From contig OZ239146.1 of assembly GCA_965194515.1 (NCBI GenBank), positions 682,001 through 746,000 of the forward strand: a stretch of 64,000 nt of DNA, read 5' to 3'. The translations under genes were made by a program, and so were the position numbers. Source of the DNA: Acidimicrobilacustris europaeus (GTDB lineage Bacteria > Actinomycetota > Acidimicrobiia > Acidimicrobiales > Acidimicrobilacustridaceae). The notes under the pieces were generated by a model that saw nothing but the letters and a program-made list of their open reading frames with translations, was not told where the DNA came from and did not search any database. This document shows positions 50,962 to 59,872 of this stretch, piece after piece (the stretch's first letter is position 1; the number at the start of each line of letters is the position of its first letter).

Positions 50962-51730
50962 CCGCAAACCACTCATCTCCGGTAACTGGAAGATGAACCT
51001 CAATCACTTCGAGGCAACAGCAACGCTCGACAAGTTGCGCTATCTCCTTTCGAAGGATGACTACCAAGCAGTCGATGTGTCGGTGCACCCGCCGTTCACC
51101 GACATTCGTACCGTGCAGACATTCCTTGAAAGCGAAAAGGTTCCGATCGCTCTCGGTGCTCAGAACTGCCACTGGGAAACCAATGGCGCCTACACCGGTG
51201 AAGTTGCTCCGGGAATGCTCTTCAAGCTCAACGTGTCCTACGTAATTGTCGGACACAGCGAACGACGCGAGATCTTCGGCGAAGACGACATCATCGTTGC
51301 TCGCAAGGTCAAGTCCGTTTTTGAAAACGGCATGACCCCCATCCTGTGCTGTGGTGAAACGCTTGAAGAACGTGAAGGTGAAGCCACCCGCGGAAAAGTC
51401 ACTGGTCAGATCCACGCCGGTATCGAAGCCCTCAAACCCGAGCAGGTGGCCTCGATGGTCCTTGCCTACGAACCGATCTGGGCCATCGGCACAGGCCGCA
51501 CCGCAAGCGCTGAAGATGCACAGCAGGTCTGCAGTTGGATCCGAGCCAAGGTGAAGGACATGAAGGGTGCCGATGCGGCCAAGGCCGTTCGCATTCAGTA
51601 CGGAGGCTCGGTCAAGGCGGGAAATGCTGCCGAACTCATGGGTCAGCCCGACATCGATGGGGCACTTGTTGGTGGAGCGGCCCTCGATCCCGAGGAATTC
51701 GCCCGAATCGTCCAGTTCCGACTGTCCTGA
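50954..51730 (+). CDS. tpiA: Triosephosphate isomerase
   Basis: TpiA interconverts dihydroxyacetone phosphate and glyceraldehyde-3-phosphate. The 258-residue barrel has SGNWKMNLN with the catalytic lysine, the histidine in IVGHSERREIFGEDD, the glutamate in AYEPIWAIGTG and the phosphate loop YGGSVKAGNAAEL. I start at ATG 50954, 8 bp inside pgk, with GAGGAG upstream; the longer frame to 50795 lies in pgk and is not coding. Confidence 0.96.
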   Translation: MPDRKPLISGNWKMNLNHFEATATLDKLRYLLSKDDYQAVDVSVHPPFTDIRTVQTFLESEKVPIALGAQNCHWETNGAYTGEVAPGMLFKLNVSYVIVGHSERREIFGEDDIIVARKVKSVFENGMTPILCCGETLEEREGEATRGKVTGQIHAGIEALKPEQVASMVLAYEPIWAIGTGRTASAEDAQQVCSWIRAKVKDMKGADAAKAVRIQYGGSVKAGNAAELMGQPDIDGALVGGAALDPEEFARIVQFRLS

Positions 51731-51743
51731 TATCGTTCACGCC
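51731..51743 (+). promoter_or_regulatory. TANNNT -10 hexamer before secG
   Basis: TATCGT at 51731-51736, directly after the tpiA stop, with a 7-nt spacer to GTG 51744. Confidence 0.5.
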
Positions 51744-51974
51744 GTGCTGATCGCTGTCCTCATCGTCCAGGTGCTCTCCGCCCTCACCCTTATCTTCCTC
51801 GTCCTGCTGCATAGCGGTCGGGGTGGTGGCCTTTCCGACATGTTCGGTGGCGGCTTGGGCGCGTCAGCTGCAGGTTCAACTGTCGTCGAGAAGAATCTCG
51901 ATCGCATCACCGTGGTTGCGGCCGTCATTTTCATGTTTGCGTCGGTCGCACTCGCACTCCTGCTCGACAAGTAG
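51744..51974 (+). CDS. secG: Protein-export membrane protein SecG
   Basis: The 76-residue protein has two transmembrane helices (about residues 2-22 and 54-73) joined by the conserved LLHSGRGGGLSDMFGGG loop typical of SecG. It stimulates SecYEG translocation. GTG start behind TATCGT; the longer frame from 51567 lies inside tpiA. The gap-pgk-tpiA-secG order is usual in actinobacteria. Confidence 0.93.
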   Translation: MLIAVLIVQVLSALTLIFLVLLHSGRGGGLSDMFGGGLGASAAGSTVVEKNLDRITVVAAVIFMFASVALALLLDK

Positions 51975-51980
51975 GTCACC

Positions 51981-52781
51981 ATGGGTCGATCCGACCCTGC
52001 AGCACTTTCACTCCGCGGCGTCACGCTTGTTCGTGAAGGTCGAGCGATCCTGAACAACGTCTCCTGGAATGTGGGCGCTGACGAGCGATGGGTCGTGCTC
52101 GGGCGGAATGGTTGCGGGAAATCCACGTTGATGAAGATTGCGTCGCTGTATTTGCACCCATCCTCGGGCGATGTCGAAGTGCTGGGCGAGAAACTCGGAC
52201 GTACCGATGTTCGGTCACTGCGAAAGCGCATTGGCGTTGCCAGTTCTGGAATGGCCGACCAACTTCGATCCGACCTGGTTGCGACAGATGTCGTCATGAC
52301 GGCAAAGAACGCAGCGCTCGAACCCTGGTGGCATACCTACGATGAGGCTGACCATCAGCGAGCGCTCGACTGTCTCGAGCGAATGGAAATTGGCCGCTTG
52401 GCCGATCGCAGTTTCGCCACCTTGTCGTCGGGCGAAAAGCAGCGGGTGCTACTGGCCCGAACCTTGATGCCCCAGCCCGGTCTTCTTCTTCTCGATGAGC
52501 CCACTGCAGGGCTCGACCTCGCTGGACGCGAGGACCTCGTGCGCACCCTGGGTATTCTCGCTACTGGAGTCGACACCCCAGCAACAGTGCTCGTCACCCA
52601 TCACGTCGAAGAAATTCCGGAAGGGTTCACAAATATCTTGATGCTTCGCGAAGGCCAGGTGCTCACTGCCGGCCCGCTTGACGATGTGCTGACCGAATCA
52701 AATCTGTCCGAATGCTTCGAGATGCCGCTTGGTCTCGAACGGCGACATGGTCGATGGTGGGCCTGGGGGCTTGACGCATGA
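51981..52781 (+). CDS. ABC transporter ATP-binding protein without adjacent permease
   Basis: The 266-residue ATPase has Walker A LGRNGCGKSTLMKIA, signature LSSGEKQRVLLAR, Walker B LLLLDEPTAGLDL, and the switch histidine in LVTHHVEEIP. The N-terminal LSLRGVTLVREGRAIL and short linker resemble molybdate-type or stand-alone ModF-like ATPases. No permease is adjacent; the next genes are CorC/CNNM-type membrane proteins, to which it is joined by an ATGA overlap. Whether they form a functional unit is unknown. Confidence 0.85.
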   Translation: MGRSDPAALSLRGVTLVREGRAILNNVSWNVGADERWVVLGRNGCGKSTLMKIASLYLHPSSGDVEVLGEKLGRTDVRSLRKRIGVASSGMADQLRSDLVATDVVMTAKNAALEPWWHTYDEADHQRALDCLERMEIGRLADRSFATLSSGEKQRVLLARTLMPQPGLLLLDEPTAGLDLAGREDLVRTLGILATGVDTPATVLVTHHVEEIPEGFTNILMLREGQVLTAGPLDDVLTESNLSECFEMPLGLERRHGRWWAWGLDA

Positions 52782-54130
52782 ACCCGGCGTTGGGTCTTGT
52801 TGCAGTGTTCTTTTTGATCATCGCGAATGGGTTCTTCGTCGCGGCCGAATTCGCGCTCGTTGCTGTCGATCGGGCGAAGGTGGAAAACGATGTCGAGTCG
52901 GGCCGACGTCGCGCGCGACTTGCCAAGGGCCTTCTTGCGCACCTGTCGTTTCATCTCTCCGGCGCACAACTCGGAATCACGGTGACATCACTGCTCATCG
53001 GTTTTTTGGCTGAGCCCGCAATCGCAGAGCTCCTGCACCCTGCGCTTGAGCCATTGCTGGGTCCGACTGCGATGGTCGGTGTTTCGTTAGTCATTGCAAT
53101 CTTTCTCGCAACAGTCGTGCAGATGATTGTCGGCGAATTGGTGCCAAAGGGTCTGGCCATTGCTCGACCTGAAACGACGGTGTACTACCTCGGTCCGCTT
53201 GTACGGATGTACGGAATCATTTTTGGTCCGCTCATCCGCATGCTGAACGGAGCGGCGAACCGTACCGTTCGCATGCTCGGCGTTGAGCCAACCGAAGAGC
53301 TTTCGCATGTTCGAACGCTTTCGGAAATGCAGATTCTTGTGAGTGCATCAAGTCGTGGGGGAGTCCTCGATGACTCGGCATCGCAATTGCTCACACGATC
53401 GATTCGATTTGAAGGCAAGAGCGCCGAAGATGTTCTCGTTCCACGCACGGCAGTTACGGCTCTTCGAAGCTCTGACACGGTTGATGCGCTGGTCGAGGCT
53501 TCTGTCTCCACGGGACACTCGCGTTTCCTCGTTTACGGTGAGGATCTCGACGACATTGTCGGAACCGTTCACGTGCGAGCAGTTCACGCGGTGCCTCGCG
53601 AGCAGCGTTCCACCACATTGGTGTCGTCGTTGATGCGCCCCATGCTTGAGTTGCCCGAGAGCCGCGATCTTGCCGACGTGCTCAGAGATCTGCGTCGGGC
53701 CCAAACCCATCTTGCGGTGGTGGTCGACGAATACGGCGGCACTGCAGGGATCATCACGCTCGAAGACATTCTCGAAGAAATCGTTGGCGAAATCGGTGAC
53801 GAACACGACCGTCGCATGCCTTCGATGGTTGTTCCAGGCCGGCGAAATGAATGGTCGTTACCGGGCGGGCTCCATCCCGATGAAGTGGCTGACCAAGTCG
53901 GATGCGTGATCCCTGAAGGCGAGTACGAAACCTTCGCTGGATTCCTTCTCGATCAACTCGGACATCTGCCTAACGTCGGCGAGAAGGTGCTGTGGGACGG
54001 CTGGAGCTTCGAGGTCGCTGAGATGGATCGTCGGCGCATCTCTCTCGTCACCGTTCGGGTGGAGATACCCGATGCTTCCGGCGGCACTTCCGGCACTCCT
54101 TCGAAGAACCGCAAGAGAGGAGAAGACTGA
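52778..54130 (+). CDS. CNNM/CorC (hemolysin C-like) membrane protein with CBS and CorC_C domains
   Basis: The 450-residue protein has a DUF21/CNNM transmembrane domain (about residues 1-185, three or four helices), with FFVAAEFALVAVDRAKVE and HLSGAQLGITVTSLLIGFLAEPA. A CBS pair follows (about 210-335), containing VVVDEYGGTAGIITLEDILEEIVGEI, and then a C-terminal CorC domain (about 350-435, GGLHPDEVADQVGC). The family mediates Mg2+/Na+ exchange. ATGA overlap with the ABC ATPase. A paralogue follows 1 bp later. Confidence 0.9.
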   Translation: MNPALGLVAVFFLIIANGFFVAAEFALVAVDRAKVENDVESGRRRARLAKGLLAHLSFHLSGAQLGITVTSLLIGFLAEPAIAELLHPALEPLLGPTAMVGVSLVIAIFLATVVQMIVGELVPKGLAIARPETTVYYLGPLVRMYGIIFGPLIRMLNGAANRTVRMLGVEPTEELSHVRTLSEMQILVSASSRGGVLDDSASQLLTRSIRFEGKSAEDVLVPRTAVTALRSSDTVDALVEASVSTGHSRFLVYGEDLDDIVGTVHVRAVHAVPREQRSTTLVSSLMRPMLELPESRDLADVLRDLRRAQTHLAVVVDEYGGTAGIITLEDILEEIVGEIGDEHDRRMPSMVVPGRRNEWSLPGGLHPDEVADQVGCVIPEGEYETFAGFLLDQLGHLPNVGEKVLWDGWSFEVAEMDRRRISLVTVRVEIPDASGGTSGTPSKNRKRGED

Positions 54131-54131
54131 T

Positions 54132-55163
54132 ATGTGGCCGTTCCTCCTCATCATCGTTCTCCTCGCAGTAAACGGTTTCTTCGTTGCGCTTGAGTTCGCG
54201 CTTGTGGGTTCTCGTCGCAGCCGACTCGAGCCGCTCGCGGACGCGGGTGATCGCTCTGCGATTCGCGCACTTGCTGCAATGAAGGAGTTGAGCATTCAAC
54301 TCGCAGGAGCACAGTTGGGCATCACCGTTGCGTCACTGCTGCTCGGTCTAATTGGTGAGCCCGCATTCGCTCACTTCATCGAATCTGTTGCTCATCACGT
54401 GTCGTGGATTCCTCAAGGATGGATTCGTCCAATTTCTTCGGTGATCGGCCTCCTCGTGATCGTGTTTGCCCACATGGTTTTGGGGGAGATGGTCCCGAAG
54501 AATTTGACCCTCACACATCCTGAATCGGTACTCAAGATCGTGAGCGGGCCAAATCGTCTCTACCTGTTGTTCGCCCGTCCTCTCGTTATCGTCCTCAATT
54601 GGTTTGGAAACGTGGGCGTTCGAATGTTTGGCGTCGAGCCGAAGGACGAACTTTCCGATGCACATTCGGCGCAAGAACTCGCGGTTCTGGTTTCGGTCTC
54701 TCACGAAGAAGGAGCGATACCGGATTTCTCGGCGGAGCTTCTCTCCGGAGTCTTGGATTTCGGTCAGCGAACGGTCGCTTCGGTCATGGTTGCGCGCGAA
54801 TCGGTTGCCGCTGTATCAATCGAAGCCACGCCCCGTGAACTTGAAGAAGCAGTTCGCGAACTTGGCCATACGCGCCTGCTGGTCGTGGGCGACGGTGGGA
54901 TCGACGATGTACGAGGGTTCCTCCACGCAAAGGACTTACTCACTGTTCCTGATTCAGAGATCGACAATCCGGTTCCATCGCGGTTGGTGCGTCCGACGCT
55001 CGAAACCGATTGCGGGAAGCGGCTTGAAGATCTCTTGAAAAAGATGCAGTCGACACGGGTGCACTTCGCGACCGTCTACAACGACGACGAATCAACCGCC
55101 GGGATCGTCACTCTCGATGATCTTCTTGAAGAACTGCTGAGCGACCTGACCGAAGAGGATTAG
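54132..55163 (+). CDS. CNNM/CorC-type membrane protein, short paralogue
   Basis: The 343-residue protein repeats the DUF21 domain (FFVALEFALVGSRRSRLE, LAGAQLGITVASLLLGLIGEPA) and CBS region (DESTAGIVTLDDLLEELLSDLTEED) but ends there, without the CorC_C domain of its neighbour. The final DDLLEELLSD aligns with EDILEEIVGE of the longer protein. The pair is probably an old tandem duplication that may form a heteromeric transporter. Its last 4 bp overlap the convergent fabI. Confidence 0.88.
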   Translation: MWPFLLIIVLLAVNGFFVALEFALVGSRRSRLEPLADAGDRSAIRALAAMKELSIQLAGAQLGITVASLLLGLIGEPAFAHFIESVAHHVSWIPQGWIRPISSVIGLLVIVFAHMVLGEMVPKNLTLTHPESVLKIVSGPNRLYLLFARPLVIVLNWFGNVGVRMFGVEPKDELSDAHSAQELAVLVSVSHEEGAIPDFSAELLSGVLDFGQRTVASVMVARESVAAVSIEATPRELEEAVRELGHTRLLVVGDGGIDDVRGFLHAKDLLTVPDSEIDNPVPSRLVRPTLETDCGKRLEDLLKKMQSTRVHFATVYNDDESTAGIVTLDDLLEELLSDLTEED

Positions 55164-55927
55164 GCGCCAGTGGCGTGGTAGCCGCCATCGACGTGCACGA
55201 TCTCCGCAGTTGTCTGTGGGAACCAATCTGACAGCAGCACGACGCAGGCCTTCGCTACCGCGCTGGAATCGCGAACATCCCAGCCCAAGGGGGCGCGTTC
55301 ATCCCATACGTCTTCAAACTTTGAAAAGCCGGGAATCGAACGCGCTGCGATGGTCTTGATGGGGCCGGCCGCAACGAGATTGACACGAATCTGTTGTGGG
55401 CCCAGATAGCGGGCGAGATAGCGCGATGTGGATTCAAGCGCTGACTTGGCAACACCCATCCAGTCGTACGAGGGCCAAGACACGGTGTTATCGAAATCGA
55501 GACCAACAATGGAGCCGCCCTCGGTCATGAGGGGAGCGACAACATCGGCAAGGGCCTTGAGCGAGTACGCCGAAATATTCATGGCTACGGAGACGTCTTC
55601 CCAGGTGGCATCCATGAAGGTTCCGCCCAGACAGACCGGCGGAGCGAAGCCAATTGAATGGAGCGCGCCATCGACGCGACCCCACTTCTTCGTGAGGTGT
55701 TCCCGGGCGGCATCAAGATGCTCGGGAACCGAGACATCGAGTTCGATGACCTCGGGTTCGACATCGAGCTTCTTTGCGGCTTTGAGCGTGTGCTTCATGC
55801 CACCGCCTACGCCGGTGAGAACGATCTCGGCTCCTTCTCGCTGAGCCAGACGAGCGACGCCAAAGCCAAGCGAGGAGTCATTGAGTACTCCGGTCATCAA
55901 CAGTCGCTTACCTTCAAGCAGTCCCAT
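55160..55927 (-). CDS. fabI: Enoyl-ACP reductase (FabI/InhA type)
   Basis: FabI reduces trans-2-enoyl-ACP with NADH, completing each elongation cycle. The 255-residue protein has MTGVLNDSSLGFGVA, DVSVPEHLD, ALHSIGFAPP, the catalytic Tyr/Lys in YDWMGVAKSALES (Tyr-x6-Lys, as in InhA) and NLVAAGPIKTIAARSIPG. SIGFAP and the LDF region align with InhA, so isoniazid or triclosan-type ligands could bind; not testable here. The ATG at 55927 has GGAGGAACC upstream and a TAACGT hexamer further up. Confidence 0.94.
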   Translation of the reverse strand: MGLLEGKRLLMTGVLNDSSLGFGVARLAQREGAEIVLTGVGGGMKHTLKAAKKLDVEPEVIELDVSVPEHLDAAREHLTKKWGRVDGALHSIGFAPPVCLGGTFMDATWEDVSVAMNISAYSLKALADVVAPLMTEGGSIVGLDFDNTVSWPSYDWMGVAKSALESTSRYLARYLGPQQIRVNLVAAGPIKTIAARSIPGFSKFEDVWDERAPLGWDVRDSSAVAKACVVLLSDWFPQTTAEIVHVDGGYHATGA

Positions 55928-56015
55928 GGTTCCTCCGATCGCGGTTGCAGCAGAGACGTTACGTTGCCGAACCCGTAATTCGGCGGAACAGCGCGATGAG
56001 GGAGCGATGGTCCGC

Positions 56016-56028
56016 TACGGTTCGCCGC
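56016..56028 (+). promoter_or_regulatory. TANNNT -10 hexamer before npdG-mshC
   Basis: TACGGT at 56016-56021, 7-nt spacer, ATG 56029; no Shine-Dalgarno. Confidence 0.55.
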
Positions 56029-56697
56029 ATGCAGATCGGAATCGTGGGTGCTACGGGCCCAGCAGGAAGTGCCCTCGGAATCAGACTCGCTTCGGCCGGT
56101 CATCAGGTCATCCTGGGCTCACGAAGCGAGGAACGAGCGGCCGAGGTCCTCGATGGAATTCTCGCCAAGTGGCCTGATCGCAACCTTTCAATTACCGCGG
56201 CCGACAATGCAGGCGCAGCATCGGCACAACTGATCGTGATCGCGACTCCATGGGACGCTGCATGGACAACAGCAAAGTCGGTCTCTGATCTCCTTGAAGG
56301 CAAGATCGTGATTTGCATGGCGAACGCGCTCATTCGCGTTGGCCACGAATTCCAGCCCCTCGTGCCTCCGCGCGGATCTGTCGCTGCCAGTGTCCAGGCC
56401 GCAGTTCCCCGTTCACTTGTTGTGGGAGCGCTTCATCACGTCCCGGCGAAAGAACTTGCCGATCTCGATCATCCGATTGAGAGCGACGTGCTGGTCTGCT
56501 CCGATCACCCGGTGGCAAAGCGCGTGTCAATGGATCTCATTAACGAGATGCCAAATATGCGCGCTCTTGATGCCGGTGACCTCACCCAAGCCGCGCCGAT
56601 CGAAGCGTTCACCGCAGTACTGCTTGAACTGAATCTCAAGTACAAGACTCGCGTTGCGGTGAAGTTCACCGGAATCGATCCCGAAAAGCTTCGATGA
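56029..56697 (+). CDS. npdG: NADPH:F420 reductase-like protein (NpdG)
   Basis: The 222-residue protein has the Rossmann start GIVGATGPAGSALGIRLASAGH, GSRSEERAAEVL for NADP(H), LIVIATPWDAAW and ALHHVPAKELADLDHP, the pattern of the F420-dependent NADP reductase family, which moves hydride between F420 and NADP. It implies that coenzyme F420 is present. ATG 56029 is chosen over 55945 because of the TACGGT hexamer and the Rossmann position. mshC follows with an ATGA overlap. Confidence 0.85.
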   Translation: MQIGIVGATGPAGSALGIRLASAGHQVILGSRSEERAAEVLDGILAKWPDRNLSITAADNAGAASAQLIVIATPWDAAWTTAKSVSDLLEGKIVICMANALIRVGHEFQPLVPPRGSVAASVQAAVPRSLVVGALHHVPAKELADLDHPIESDVLVCSDHPVAKRVSMDLINEMPNMRALDAGDLTQAAPIEAFTAVLLELNLKYKTRVAVKFTGIDPEKLR

Positions 56698-57869
56698 CTA
56701 TGGCAAACCCGGCGGGCCCGATGCGCCTTTACGACACCGCTCGTGGTGAGGTCGTTGCGTTTGAGTCCGGCCCTGTTGTTCTCATGTACACCTGTGGCAT
56801 CACGCCGTACGACGCCACACATCTTGGTCACGCTGCCACCTACGTCACCTACGACGTGTTGCAGCGGCGCTTGCGTGATCTAGGTCATGAAACTCGATGT
56901 GTTCGTAACGTCACCGATGTCGATGATGATCTTCTCCGCAAAGCCCGCGAACTGGGCGTTCATTATCTCGATCTGGCCGCAGCCGAAACCGCTCGCTTCG
57001 ACGCAGATATGGAAGCGCTTAATGTCGTCGAATGTTGGAGTGAACCACGTGCGACTTCAGCGATCGCTGACATTCGCGGTTTCATCGGCATGGTGCTTGA
57101 TCAGGGCCATGCCTATGAAAGCGGCGGCTCTGTCTATTTCGATGTGAGTTCCTTTGACCGCTTTGGTCAGGTGTCCCATTACAGCCGCGAACAAATGATC
57201 GACCTTGCTCGTCAGCATGGCGGCAACCCCGGCGATCCCAACAAGCGCGATCCTCTCGATTTCGTTCTTTGGCAGCCGTCTGCGCCCGATGAACCCAGCT
57301 GGGAATCGTTGTGGGGGCCGGGTCGACCGGGATGGCATATCGAGTGCTCAGCGCTCGCTCTTCGCGAACTCGACACCACCATTGATCTTCATGGCGGTGG
57401 CTCCGACCTCATCTTCCCGCATCACGAATGTGAAGCAGCTCAGAGCGAAGCCGCCACCGGACAGCCATTTGTGCGTCACTGGATGCACCAGGCAATGGTT
57501 CGCATGGATGGCGAAAAGATGTCGAAGTCGCTCGGCAATCTCGTTTTCATCAGCGAATTACGCAAGACCTGGGACGTTCGTGCGATTCGTTTGGGGATCG
57601 TCGCACACCATTATCGCGACTCATGGGAATGGCATGACGAAATCATGCCGATCGCAGCAGCTCGTCTTGAACTCTGGTTGGCGGCCACGACTGCCCCGGG
57701 TGCTGTCGATAGTCAGGTAGCGCTCGACGAGGTCCGGGCCCGACTCGATGACGATCTCGATACGCCGGGTGCAGTCGAAGTAATTGACCGAGCAGTAGAA
57801 CGAGGCGAGGGCGTGGCATCAGCCGCAAAACTCCTCGGCGTCTTCCTCGTTGGCGAGCCTCAGCGCTGA
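56694..57869 (+). CDS. mshC: L-cysteine:1D-myo-inosityl 2-amino-2-deoxy-alpha-D-glucopyranoside ligase MshC
   Basis: MshC joins cysteine to GlcN-inositol in mycothiol synthesis, using ATP through a cysteinyl adenylate. It resembles cysteinyl-tRNA synthetase: CGITPYDATHLGHAATYVTYD (CysRS has CGPTVYD), the zinc ligands in WHIECSALAL and FPHHECEAA, and the KMSKS loop. It has 391 residues, about 70 fewer than CysRS, lacking the C-terminal anticodon domain; ITPYDATHLGHAATY and NVTDVDDDLL are MshC hallmarks. mshD at 5.0 kb supports the call. ATGA overlap with npdG. Confidence 0.9.
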   Translation: MTMANPAGPMRLYDTARGEVVAFESGPVVLMYTCGITPYDATHLGHAATYVTYDVLQRRLRDLGHETRCVRNVTDVDDDLLRKARELGVHYLDLAAAETARFDADMEALNVVECWSEPRATSAIADIRGFIGMVLDQGHAYESGGSVYFDVSSFDRFGQVSHYSREQMIDLARQHGGNPGDPNKRDPLDFVLWQPSAPDEPSWESLWGPGRPGWHIECSALALRELDTTIDLHGGGSDLIFPHHECEAAQSEAATGQPFVRHWMHQAMVRMDGEKMSKSLGNLVFISELRKTWDVRAIRLGIVAHHYRDSWEWHDEIMPIAAARLELWLAATTAPGAVDSQVALDEVRARLDDDLDTPGAVEVIDRAVERGEGVASAAKLLGVFLVGEPQR

Positions 57870-57906
57870 TCCCGTAACCACTTCCGGGGTGCCAGAGCGC
57901 AACGGG

Positions 57907-57919
57907 TACGCTCGCCGTT
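57907..57919 (+). promoter_or_regulatory. TANNNT -10 hexamer before thrS
   Basis: TACGCT at 57907-57912, 7-nt spacer, ATG 57920; no Shine-Dalgarno. I see no T-box in the 50-bp gap. Confidence 0.55.
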
Positions 57920-59869
57920 ATGTCTGACGAGATCACGATCATCCTTCCTGACGGTTCCGAGCGCTCTGTTCCCGCCGGCACAACTGTCGCTGGGCTCGCC
58001 TCGTCCATTGGTTCACGCCTCGCGAAGGCGGCCGTTATCGGTGCAGTCAACGGAACCGAGCGAGATCTCGTGTGGCCGCTCGAGGCCGGCGACGCGGTTT
58101 CGATCATCACCGAGACCGACGAGCGTGGCCTGTTCACTATCCGTCACTCGACCGCCCACGTGCTGGCGCAGGCGGTCCTCGACCTGTTCCCGGGGGCCAC
58201 GTTTGCGATTGGCCCGCCCATCGAGAATGGCTTTTATTACGACTTCGAACTTGCTGACGGCGGAACGTTCACGCCCGACGACCTCGAGCGTCTCGATACG
58301 CGCATGCGCGAGATCATCGCCGAAAAGCAACCGTTCATCCGCGACGAAATCCCTGAAGATGCTGCCCTCGAACTCTTTAGTGGGCACAAGTACAAGTGCG
58401 AAATCATTCGTGGCGCCGCCGAGGACCCCACTTCGGCAACCGAATCAGGTCTTGTGCGAACGTACGAGAACCCGCCCCGTTTCATTGATCTCTGTCGCGG
58501 ACCTCACGTCCCCGACACTGGCCGTCTCGGCCACTTCAAACTCATGCGCGTTGCCGGCGCCTACTGGCGCGGTGACGAACGCAATCCGATGCTGCAGCGA
58601 ATCTACGGAACCGCATGGGCATCGAAGAAAGACCTCGAGGCTTATCTCAAGCGTCTCGAAGAAGCCGCCGAACGCGATCACCGAAAACTTGCGACTGAAC
58701 TCGATCTTCTGAGTTTCCCGTCGGAGTTGGGTGGCGGACTCGCGGTGTGGCATCCGAAGGGTGCACTCGTCCGGAAGTTGATGGAGGATTACAGCCGCGA
58801 TCGTCACGAGAAGGGCGACTATCAGTTCGTTGTTACGCCGCACCTCGCGAACGCGAATTTGTTTGAGACCTCAGGGCATCTGGATTTCTATAAAGACGGC
58901 ATGTACCCGCCAATGGAAATGGACAACGGGTCCTATTACCCGAAGCCCATGAACTGCCCGATGCACTGCTTGATCTTCCGCAGTCGTCAGCGCAGCTATC
59001 GCGAACTTCCGCTCCGCCTGTTTGAACTGGGCACGGTGTATCGCTACGAACGAGCCGGAACGCTCCACGGCCTCATGCGAATTCGTGGGTTCACGCAAGA
59101 CGACAGTCACATCTATTGCACCGAAGAAGAACTCCAAGACGAAATCGCTTCATTGCTCGATTTCGTGATGAGCGTTCTTCGTGCCTTCGGCTTCACCGAA
59201 TTCACCGCCAACCTCAGTACGAAGGATCCCGACAAGCACGTCGGAAGCGACGAAATCTGGGAGAAGGCCACCGGAGCGTTGAAGAACGCACTCGAGAAGT
59301 ACGGCCTCGAGTATTCGGTGAAGGAGGGCGACGCGGCGTTCTACGGACCAAAGATTGATATCGACATCAAGGATGCAATCGGCCGCACCTGGCAGCTCAG
59401 CACGATCCAGTGCGATTTCAATCTTCCCGAACGTTTCGACCTCGAATATGTGTCCGATGATGGTTCGCGTAAGCGTCCGATCATGTTGCACCGCGCGTTG
59501 TTCGGTTCAATTGAACGATTCTTTGGCGTGCTTCTTGAGCATTACGCGGGAGCATTCCCGGCGTGGCTCGCACCGGTGCAGGTTCGCATCCTTCCTGTTC
59601 GCGACGATCACGATGCGCACGGTCGTTTGCTGGTCGCCAGCCTCCGAGCCCGTGGGTATCGGGCCGATATGGTCGAAGCCGACGAACCGCTTGGTGGTCG
59701 GATCCGTAAGGCGAAACTCGAAAAACTTCCGTATGTGCTTGTGATCGGTGACGACGATGTCGCTCACGCAACCGTTGGCGTGAATCCACGTGGGGGAGAG
59801 GTCGAGCGCAATGTGGCCTTCGAATCGTTCGTCGAGCGTCTCGCCGCGGACGTCGCTGGTCACTCCTAA
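57920..59869 (+). CDS. thrS: Threonyl-tRNA synthetase
   Basis: The 649-residue class II synthetase has an N-terminal TGS domain (about 1-62, IILPDGSERSVPAG), an editing domain with HSTAHVLAQAV, and a catalytic core with motif 2 YRYERAGTLHGLMRIRGF, zinc ligands in MNCPMHCLIF, TQDDSHIYC and MLHRALFGSIERF, and a C-terminal anticodon-binding domain. Length is full. It heads the thrS-HIT-(two extra genes)-pgsA-acyltransferase-pimA region typical of actinobacteria. Confidence 0.96.
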   Translation: MSDEITIILPDGSERSVPAGTTVAGLASSIGSRLAKAAVIGAVNGTERDLVWPLEAGDAVSIITETDERGLFTIRHSTAHVLAQAVLDLFPGATFAIGPPIENGFYYDFELADGGTFTPDDLERLDTRMREIIAEKQPFIRDEIPEDAALELFSGHKYKCEIIRGAAEDPTSATESGLVRTYENPPRFIDLCRGPHVPDTGRLGHFKLMRVAGAYWRGDERNPMLQRIYGTAWASKKDLEAYLKRLEEAAERDHRKLATELDLLSFPSELGGGLAVWHPKGALVRKLMEDYSRDRHEKGDYQFVVTPHLANANLFETSGHLDFYKDGMYPPMEMDNGSYYPKPMNCPMHCLIFRSRQRSYRELPLRLFELGTVYRYERAGTLHGLMRIRGFTQDDSHIYCTEEELQDEIASLLDFVMSVLRAFGFTEFTANLSTKDPDKHVGSDEIWEKATGALKNALEKYGLEYSVKEGDAAFYGPKIDIDIKDAIGRTWQLSTIQCDFNLPERFDLEYVSDDGSRKRPIMLHRALFGSIERFFGVLLEHYAGAFPAWLAPVQVRILPVRDDHDAHGRLLVASLRARGYRADMVEADEPLGGRIRKAKLEKLPYVLVIGDDDVAHATVGVNPRGGEVERNVAFESFVERLAADVAGHS

Positions 59870-59872
59870 CCC

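Noticed and set aside
56694..57869. mshC read as cysteinyl-tRNA synthetase.
   Set aside because: CGITPYD replaces the CysRS CGPTVYD, and the protein is about 70 residues short, lacking the anticodon domain; both features point to MshC.
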